11,869 nt of DNA, taken from Candidatus Cryptobacteroides faecihippi (GTDB lineage: Bacteria; Bacteroidota; Bacteroidia; Bacteroidales; UBA932). Positions 7,193 to 11,869 of this stretch are shown piece after piece. The stretch covers positions 1 to 11,869 of the forward strand of contig JAGHSC010000115.1 in assembly GCA_018066065.1 (NCBI GenBank). Reading direction: 5' to 3'. The notes under the pieces were generated by a model. The model did no database searches. It worked only from the letters and a program-made list of their open reading frames with translations, and was not told the DNA's origin. Every line of letters begins with the position of its first letter. Positions within the stretch are counted from its first letter, which is position 1. The position numbers were made by a program, and so were the translations under genes.

Positions 7193-8614
7193 ATGATCAC
7201 AGCAATCTATCTCGCAGCAATCGTCTGCATCGTCATCGGCCTGGCCCTCAGCCGCTCAAGGGCTCTCTCCTGCATCCTCTCCCTGCTCTTCCTCGGAGCG
7301 CAGGTGATGATCACGGTTCACGGAATGATGAATCAGGGCATCACCGAACTCGGCTACTTCACCTACGACGCCCTGGGACTCATCCTGACGCTCACGCTCA
7401 GCATCATCAGCATCCCGATGCTGATCCACAGCCACATCTACCTCACGAAACCGCTTGCAACGCCTTCCAAGGCTGCATCCTTCAATGCGGCCAGCGTGAT
7501 GCTCATGGCAGCGATGACGATGGGCTACATCGCCAACCACGCCGCTGTCACTTGGATATTCACTGTGATCACGACCCTCAGTGCGGGTGTGCTCATCTAC
7601 CACCATCGCAGCAAGCTTGCCCTCGAGGCAACCTTGAAGTATGTCTTCGTCTGCGCGATCAGCATCTGCTTCGTGTTCGTGGGCATCCTGTTCATCAGCT
7701 TCGCCCTTCTCCACGATGGCTGCAGCGATCTCTTCTACTCTGACTTGATGGCGCATGAGGCAACCATGAACAGCATTTGGGTCAAGCTCGGATTCCTCTT
7801 CATCTTCGCCGGCTACACCGCCAAGCTGGGTCTTTTCCCGATGTTCACGGCCGGTGTCGATGCGAAGGACAAGGCTCCTGCCCCTGCAGGCGCACTTCTC
7901 GCCAGCGCCCTCATGAACCTTGGATTCTGCGGAATCTTCAGGGTCTACTCTGCCGTCAGCGGCACTCCTACAGGCGACTGGGCACGCACCGTGATGCTTG
8001 TCTCAGCCCTGCTCACGCTCTTCATCGCAACGATCTACATGGCAAGGATCGGCAACGTCAAGCGTATGCTCGCCTACTCCGGTATCGAGCACATGTCTGT
8101 GGTCACACTTGGTCTCTGCTTCGGCAAGGCCGGCCTCATGGCAGCGATGCTCCACATGGTGATGCCCACCTTCGTCAAGTCCGGTCTCTTCATCAATATC
8201 ACGCAGATCTGGCGACTCTACTCCAGCAAGGTGATCGATGACATGGGTGACTACCTCAAGCTCAATCCGTTCGGTGCGCTTGTCCTGGTCTTCGGCTTCA
8301 TCAGCATCACCGCCGTTCCGCCTTCAGGCCTGTTCTTCAGCGAGCTTCTTGTCTTCAAGGCAATGATCGCCCAGGGCAGCTGGGTGGTGTTCATCCTGAC
8401 GGCATTCATGCTCACCGTCCTTCTCTGGGCTTTTGCGAGGAGCATGTTCCGCATCATCTTCCTTCCGGCTTCGAAGCCTGTCGAGAAGATCAGGATCCCG
8501 GCCTGGGAGTCTTTCACCCAGCTGGCCCTCTTCGTCCTTGCTGCCTACATTGGTTTCAACCCTCCGGCATTCCTGCTCGACCTCATCGGACAGGTCTCCG
8601 CAATGATTCAGTAA
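7193..8614 (+). CDS. hyfF: HyfF-like antiporter-type membrane subunit
   Basis: This 473-aa protein is the second antiporter-like subunit. TM7 Lys211 (GYTAKLGLFPMFTAG), the DAKDKAPAPAGALL loop and TM12 Lys329 with His321 (LHMVMPTFVKSGLF) are visible. The TM5 signature normally reads W-x-x-x-E-x-T-T-L; here it is W121-IFT-V125-ITTL, so the usual Glu is Val. Lacking the Glu/Lys pair may make this channel inactive or differently gated. The His in the usual D-A-H loop motif is also Lys. Unlike Escherichia coli hydrogenase-4, no third antiporter subunit (HyfD) is encoded. It sits between hyfE (5-nt gap) and the large subunit (4-nt gap). Confidence 0.88.
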   Translation: MITAIYLAAIVCIVIGLALSRSRALSCILSLLFLGAQVMITVHGMMNQGITELGYFTYDALGLILTLTLSIISIPMLIHSHIYLTKPLATPSKAASFNAASVMLMAAMTMGYIANHAAVTWIFTVITTLSAGVLIYHHRSKLALEATLKYVFVCAISICFVFVGILFISFALLHDGCSDLFYSDLMAHEATMNSIWVKLGFLFIFAGYTAKLGLFPMFTAGVDAKDKAPAPAGALLASALMNLGFCGIFRVYSAVSGTPTGDWARTVMLVSALLTLFIATIYMARIGNVKRMLAYSGIEHMSVVTLGLCFGKAGLMAAMLHMVMPTFVKSGLFINITQIWRLYSSKVIDDMGDYLKLNPFGALVLVFGFISITAVPPSGLFFSELLVFKAMIAQGSWVVFILTAFMLTVLLWAFARSMFRIIFLPASKPVEKIRIPAWESFTQLALFVLAAYIGFNPPAFLLDLIGQVSAMIQ

Positions 8615-8618
8615 CACC

Positions 8619-10109
8619 ATGAACAACAACATACTACATGTCAGCAACGGAAGTTGCATCAAGGTGGCGGACATCCCTGTCCTGAGCTACGACTGCTTCC
8701 GCGCAACCACCCTTGAGCTCATGAGCGACAAGGCAAGGCACTGCGTCAGCTATTTTGGATATTCAAGTGCGGAGGCGATCAGGCTAATGATGTGCATCGC
8801 GGATGATGCGGCGCATGACATCCTTGTCTTCGCGTGCGATGTGGAGAATGGTGCGAGGCTTGCTTCCGCGGCTGCGGACTGCCTTGCTCTGGAGCGCTAC
8901 GAGCGTGAGATTCACGAGAACTGGGGGCTCGAGTTCGAGGGCCATCCTTGGTACAAGCCTGTGCGTGATTTCATGCCCGGGAAGTACAAGTTCTTCGAGA
9001 TGGAGGGTGAGGAGCTTCATGAGGTCGGTGTCGGTCCTGTGCATGCAGGTGTGATCGAGCCGGGCCATTTCCGCTTCATCTGCAATGGTGAGGATGTGCT
9101 TCACCTGGAGATCCAGCTTGGCTGGCAGCACAGGGGTGTCGAGAGCCTCATGCTGAAGAAGAAGCGTCTGATCGAGCGTGTGCTCCTGGCTGAAGGAATA
9201 GCCGGTGACACGTCCGTGAGCCATTCGACGGCCTTTGCTTCCGTCTGGGAGAGTCTCTGTGGCTTCAAGCCTGGAAAAGAGGTGCTTTGGGCCAGGACAC
9301 TTGCAGCGGAACTTGAGCGCATGGCGAACCATACGGGTGACCTTGGTGCCATCTGCGGCGATGTTGCCTACCAGCTTGGTGCGGCTGTCTTCGGTCGTCT
9401 CCGCACTCCGATCGTGAATTTCTCGCAGAGGTGGTGCGGCAACCGTCTTGGCAAGGGCAATGTGCGTCCTGCCTATGCTCCATACGCTTTCACCGAGGAG
9501 CTCCGCCAGCAGCTGCTCAGCGACTTGTCTGCCTACGAGCGTGATTTCCTCGAGATGAGTGACAAGATCCAGCACTTCCCTTCCGTGCTTTCGCGTCTTG
9601 ACCGTACGGGCATCGTGAGCACCGAGCAGGCTGAGTCGATCGGTGCTGTGGGCATGGCTGCCAAGTGTGCCGGTGTGTGCCGTGACACGCGTGCTTCGCA
9701 TCCTTACGGGGTCTATGCTTCGCTTGGGGTGCAGCCTGTCGTGAAGGAGTCAGGTGATGTGCTTGCGCGCACGGAGCTTCGCATCGATGAGGTCAAGCAG
9801 TCGCTTGCCATTGTGCGTGCCTTGCTTGCCCAGATGCCTTCTTTCGGTGCGTCTGAGTGTGTGAATATTCCTTCTGCGGGATGTCCTGCTTCTGGTTCGT
9901 TCGCGATTGCTCTGACGGAGGGCTGGCGCGGGGAGATCTGTCATTGTGCTGTGACTGGTGCTGATGGTGAGCTTGTTGCGTACAAGGTCAAGGATCCGTC
10001 TTTCCACAATTGGATGGCGCTTGCGCTTGCTGTGCGTGGCAATGAGATTTCCGACTTCCCTATCTGTAACAAAAGCTTTAACCTGTCCTACTGTGGACAC
10101 GATCTTTAA
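8619..10109 (+). CDS. hyfG: HyfG-like large subunit without NiFe ligands (Ehr type)
   Basis: This 496-aa cytoplasmic subunit is a fusion. About residues 1-115 are NuoC-like (30-kDa subunit), with ERYEREIHENWGLEFEGHP at 92-110. The rest is NuoD/HycE-like, starting near GWQHRGVE at 168-175. In true group 4 hydrogenases an R-x-C-G-x-C motif and a C-terminal D-P-C-x-x-C hold the NiFe centre. Here the first site reads AEGIAGDTSVSHSTAF (191-206) and the second DPSFHNWMALALA (459-471), with no cysteine at any of the four positions. The C terminus NKSFNLSYCGHDL is typical of hydrogenase-related (Ehr) large subunits. No C-terminal protease tail or maturation genes are present. It therefore cannot be a hydrogenase by the known mechanism; its catalytic role is unknown. 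Confidence 0.9.
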   Translation: MNNNILHVSNGSCIKVADIPVLSYDCFRATTLELMSDKARHCVSYFGYSSAEAIRLMMCIADDAAHDILVFACDVENGARLASAAADCLALERYEREIHENWGLEFEGHPWYKPVRDFMPGKYKFFEMEGEELHEVGVGPVHAGVIEPGHFRFICNGEDVLHLEIQLGWQHRGVESLMLKKKRLIERVLLAEGIAGDTSVSHSTAFASVWESLCGFKPGKEVLWARTLAAELERMANHTGDLGAICGDVAYQLGAAVFGRLRTPIVNFSQRWCGNRLGKGNVRPAYAPYAFTEELRQQLLSDLSAYERDFLEMSDKIQHFPSVLSRLDRTGIVSTEQAESIGAVGMAAKCAGVCRDTRASHPYGVYASLGVQPVVKESGDVLARTELRIDEVKQSLAIVRALLAQMPSFGASECVNIPSAGCPASGSFAIALTEGWRGEICHCAVTGADGELVAYKVKDPSFHNWMALALAVRGNEISDFPICNKSFNLSYCGHDL

Positions 10110-10121
10110 TTGAGTTTCGAC

Positions 10122-10871
10122 ATGTTCAAGAGTCTGAATATATTTCTTCATCAGGGTAAGCAGTTCATTCCTGACATTCGTAATGCGAAGGCGCCGAGGG
10201 TCTTTCGTGGTCGTCCTGTGATTTCGACGGAAAAGGTTGATGAGGAGGCGTTTGCTGGTGTTTGTCCTTCGGGTGCGATCGGGATTTCTCCTGTTTCGAT
10301 CGATCTTGGGAAGTGTCTTTTCTGCGGTGAGTGCGAGAGGTGTTTCCCGAAGAAGGTTCATTTCACGGATGATACTCATCTTGCGACGAATGTGCGTGAG
10401 AGGTTGATTGTGCGTGAGGGTGAGGATAAGCCGATCGAGGTGGATCGTGATGCGATTCGTCCGGAGGTTCGCAAGATTTTCCGTGGTTCGTTGAAGCTGA
10501 GGCAGGTTTCTGCCGGTGGTGATGGGAGCTGTGAGGCTGAGTTGAATGCGACCGGCAATGTGCAGTTCGACATGGGGCGTTTCGGTATCGAGTTCGCTGC
10601 GTCGCCGAGGCATGCTGATGGTGTCCTTGTGACGGGGCCGATTTCGGCTAACATGGCGAGGGCGCTGGAGTTGACTTATGAGGCTTGTCCGGAGCCTCGG
10701 TTGGTGATCCTGGATGGTACGGATGCGATCAGTGGTGGTATGTTTGCTGATTCGCCGGACTTGGATCGTTCGTTCCTGGAGAGTCACCATGTGGATCTGT
10801 TCATTCCTGGCAATCCGGCTCATCCGCTGACGGTGATCAATGGTCTCCTGGATCTGACTCGCTCGAAGTAG
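10122..10871 (+). CDS. Fused ferredoxin/NuoB-like small subunit with lost cluster ligands
   Basis: This 249-aa protein (from ATG 10122) fuses a HyfH/NuoI-like ferredoxin head to a HyfI/NuoB-like small subunit. The head has C48 in GVCPSGAI and C65, C68, C71 and C74 in CLFCGECERCFP. The first C-x-x-C-x-x-C triplet of a two-cluster ferredoxin is absent, so at most one [4Fe-4S] cluster (C65, C68, C71 with C48) is expected. The NuoB-like part keeps RFGIEFAASPRHADGVLVTG (153-172) but has three of its four proximal-cluster cysteines replaced: D134, with C137 retained (GGDGSCEAE), D201 (GTDAISGG) and N231 (IPGNPAHP). It lies 12 nt after the large-subunit stop. A TTG at 10110 would add four residues but aligns less well with family starts. 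Codons are unusually G/T-ending. Confidence 0.88.
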   Translation: MFKSLNIFLHQGKQFIPDIRNAKAPRVFRGRPVISTEKVDEEAFAGVCPSGAIGISPVSIDLGKCLFCGECERCFPKKVHFTDDTHLATNVRERLIVREGEDKPIEVDRDAIRPEVRKIFRGSLKLRQVSAGGDGSCEAELNATGNVQFDMGRFGIEFAASPRHADGVLVTGPISANMARALELTYEACPEPRLVILDGTDAISGGMFADSPDLDRSFLESHHVDLFIPGNPAHPLTVINGLLDLTRSK

Positions 10872-10879
10872 CTGGTCCT

Positions 10880-10951
10880 TCGCTGCGCGAGAACTTGTCT
10901 CCGGCAGGCTCCTGCCCCTGTCCGGGGGGTGGACAGGCCTCTCAGTGAGAG
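10880..10951 (+). other. Cluster of four consecutive hairpins after the operon
   Basis: Four inverted repeats follow one another: TCGC/GCGA (10880-10890), GGCAGG/CCTGCC (10903-10916), CCTGTCC/GGACAGG (10917-10923 with 10931-10937), and CTCTCA/TGAGAG (10939-10951). All arms are perfect. No T-run follows, so this is not a standard intrinsic terminator, but it could protect the 3' end of the operon mRNA or be part of a structured RNA. Confidence 0.5.
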
Positions 10952-11005
10952 ACTTCCCTCACTTCCTCCCTCCGAGGCAGCCTTGGGCGCAGGATGGACC
11001 CATCT

Positions 11006-11138
11006 TTCCGTCCGTCGCGTGCGTGATGAGCGGCAATCGAGGGTAAAGCTGCGTTTTGTTGCCTCGGCGCGCAGATAATAGGGTGATTCCTGGACAAATG
11101 CCCGCTCGGAGGGCCTTTCAAGCAGAATGGAACTGTTA
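11006..11138. repeat. Imperfect tandem repeat, unit 1 (133 bp)
   Basis: The unit begins with TTCCGTCCGTCGC and contains TCCTGGACAA at 11088-11097 and TTTCAAGC at 11116-11123. Each of these recurs exactly 133 bp downstream in unit 2. A hairpin (GCCC/GGGC) lies between the last two words. Confidence 0.6.
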
Positions 11139-11271
11139 TTCCGTCCGTCGCACTCGGGAAAAGCGGAATCGGAGGGGAATGCCGTCCGCCGAGGCGGGCG
11201 CGAGCAGGAAAATGGGCGAATCCTGGACAAGGCCTCTTCGGAGGACCGTTTCAAGCGGCGATCAGGGGAAA
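11139..11271. repeat. Imperfect tandem repeat, unit 2 (133 bp)
   Basis: TTCCGTCCGTCGC at 11139-11151, TCCTGGACAA at 11221-11230 and TTTCAAGC at 11249-11256 repeat unit 1 at constant spacing. Between the latter two lies CCTC-TTCG-GAGG, a hairpin with a UUCG-type loop at the same place as, but with a different sequence from, the hairpin in unit 1. Confidence 0.6.
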
Positions 11272-11445
11272 AGCCGCGCACCGGTAGGGCCGGAGGGGTG
11301 TACACGCAGCCCGCATAGGAGCGACGCCGTAGCGAACAAGAGCCAATGCGGTGAAAAGCGAGCGTGTGTCTGAGGCGCAGCGCGCCGAGTTAGCGAGCCA
11401 CCGCAGTGGCCGCAGTGAGTAGGCGCTTCGCGACGTGGTCGGGCG

Positions 11446-11460
11446 GAGTGCACACCCCGC
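11446..11460. repeat. 15-bp direct repeat, copy 1
   Basis: GAGTGCACACCCCGC occurs here and again at 11522-11536, 76 bp downstream. A near-complement, GGGGTGTACAC, lies at 11295-11305 and could pair with 10 of 11 bases of either copy. Confidence 0.6.
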
Positions 11461-11521
11461 CGGCCCACAATCCCTCTGAGGGCCTCATTCAGAAAGAAGA
11501 CACAAGCACAGCTGCCAAGCA

Positions 11522-11536
11522 GAGTGCACACCCCGC
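11522..11536. repeat. 15-bp direct repeat, copy 2
   Basis: This is an exact second copy of GAGTGCACACCCCGC (first at 11446-11460). The flanking bases differ, so the repeat is confined to about this length. Confidence 0.6.
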
Positions 11537-11579
11537 AGGGCTGGACACCCACCCGGGCGACCATCGAACAACACTCGGG

Positions 11580-11613
11580 AAAAAGCGAAGGGCCGGAGGA
11601 AGCTCCGACCCTT
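11580..11613 (-). terminator. Intrinsic terminator of the flavodoxin gene
   Basis: On the minus strand an 11-bp stem (arms 11613-11603 and 11598-11588, with one G-U pair) closes a CTTC loop. It is followed two bases later by a CG-spaced run of five T (11584-11580). It lies about 85 nt beyond the flavodoxin stop codon, in the right orientation. On the plus strand no T-run follows, so it acts in one direction. Confidence 0.75.
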
Positions 11614-11643
11614 GAAACTGTTAGAGGAAAGAGACCGTCTCCT

Positions 11644-11682
11644 CTAGCGGCTTGCGCCTCGAATCAAGATAATCTTCTTCAT
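11644..11682 (-). pseudogene. Possible truncated start of a second flavodoxin-like gene
   Basis: Fifteen nt after the flavodoxin stop, an ATG on the same strand opens 12 codons, MKKIILIRGASR, then TAG. This resembles the first beta-strand and phosphate loop of flavodoxin/FMN-reductase proteins (M-K-K-I-I-L-I-x-G-A-S/P-R). The rest of such a gene is missing; the terminator follows at once. It may be the remnant of a deleted second gene, or chance. Confidence 0.25.
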
Positions 11683-11697
11683 GTTGCTGACAATTAA

Positions 11698-11869
11698 CTA
11701 TTTGAGGATGCCTTCCCGCCAGTCGATTTCTGGGTAGGATGCCTTCAGCTCCTTGACGGACCTTTCGACGGTGCTTCCGCCGGAGGTTGCGAATGGGATG
11801 ACTTTCTTGCCATCAAGCTTGGCCTGCTCGACGAAGGTGTTGATAATGCGCGGAGCAACTCCCCACCAG
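11698..11869 (-). CDS. Flavodoxin, C-terminal part (runs off window)
   Basis: Only the last 56 residues are inside the window; the start lies beyond 11869. The translation begins WWGVAPRIINTFVEQ and continues with GKKVIPFATSGGS and a final DWREGILK. This is the C-terminal half of a long-type bacterial flavodoxin: the WW-x-x-A-P segment lies near the flavin site, and the P-F-x-T-S-G-G-S loop is characteristic. Flavodoxins carry one or two electrons on FMN in the cytosol. A strong terminator lies about 85 nt downstream. It converges with the hyf-like operon, and whether it donates electrons to that complex cannot be told from sequence. Confidence 0.85.
   Translation of the reverse strand, partial: WWGVAPRIINTFVEQAKLDGKKVIPFATSGGSTVERSVKELKASYPEIDWREGILK

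Larger units (their letters stand above)
10872..11643. other. GC-rich repeat- and hairpin-rich intergenic region
   Basis: About 770 bp with no recognisable gene. Frames are open on both strands because the DNA is GC-rich, but their translations are Arg/Ser/Pro-rich and unlike any family I know, and the internal repeat period (133) is not a multiple of three. The stretch holds a hairpin cluster right after the operon, a two-unit imperfect tandem repeat, two copies of a 15-bp direct repeat, low-complexity GCG/AGCGAG-type sequence around 11320-11430, and a minus-strand terminator at its right end. It could be a structured non-coding RNA, an array of decayed terminator-like modules, or a decayed mobile insertion. 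Confidence 0.6.

Noticed and set aside
10820..11615. Long open frames on both strands of the GC-rich intergenic region
   Set aside because: They overlap each other in opposite directions, are Arg/Ser/Pro-rich without domains, and the underlying repeat period is not a multiple of three.
1..11869. CRISPR arrays, tRNA or rRNA genes, insertion sequences
   Set aside because: I looked for regularly spaced repeats, tRNA T-arm and acceptor patterns and transposase motifs, and found none that hold up.

Overview
The window looks like a chromosome fragment of an uncultured or gut-type member of the Bacteroidales (Bacteroidota). Three things support this: -7 boxes of the Bacteroidota form TAnnTTTG upstream of several genes, few recognisable Shine-Dalgarno sequences, and a large fimbrillin-like lipoprotein with a small leader ORF. 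The genus cannot be fixed from sequence alone.

Layout. (1) Positions 1-201 hold no convincing gene, only a short hairpin and an orphan promoter-like box. (2) Two minus-strand genes follow: a 61-aa basic protein (202-387) and a single-domain PAS protein (416-754), transcribed away from a shared promoter region. (3) Diverging on the plus strand are a 58-aa ORF (942-1118) and a 695-aa surface lipoprotein (1129-3216). (4) A guanine-deaminase-like enzyme lies convergently on the minus strand (3228-3689). (5) A six-gene plus-strand operon runs from 3851 to 10871, with gaps of 4-12 nt. It encodes a hydrogenase-4/complex-I-like membrane assembly: HyfB, HyfC, HyfE and HyfF membrane subunits, a HyfG-like large subunit with a fused NuoC domain, and a fused ferredoxin plus NuoB-like small subunit. 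(6) About 770 bp of GC-rich, repeat- and hairpin-rich non-coding DNA follows. (7) The 3' end of a minus-strand flavodoxin gene with a strong terminator closes the window.

The operon is the main result. The large subunit has none of the four cysteines that hold a NiFe site, so it belongs with the energy-converting hydrogenase-related (Ehr) proteins rather than true hydrogenases. The small subunit has also lost three of the four cysteines for the proximal [4Fe-4S] cluster (replaced by D, D and N), and the ferredoxin part keeps ligands for only one cluster. In the membrane, HyfB and HyfC keep the usual ion-channel residues, while HyfF has Val where the TM5 Glu is expected. The assembly therefore looks like a maintained membrane arm carrying a redox arm with most of its metal sites gone. 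I infer either a non-redox or partner-gated ion translocator, or a complex with an unrecognised electron path.

Two non-coding signals also stand out. Synonymous third positions drift along the operon from C/A-rich (hyfB) to G/T-rich (last gene). The following intergenic region contains a 133-bp-period imperfect tandem repeat with hairpins at matching places.
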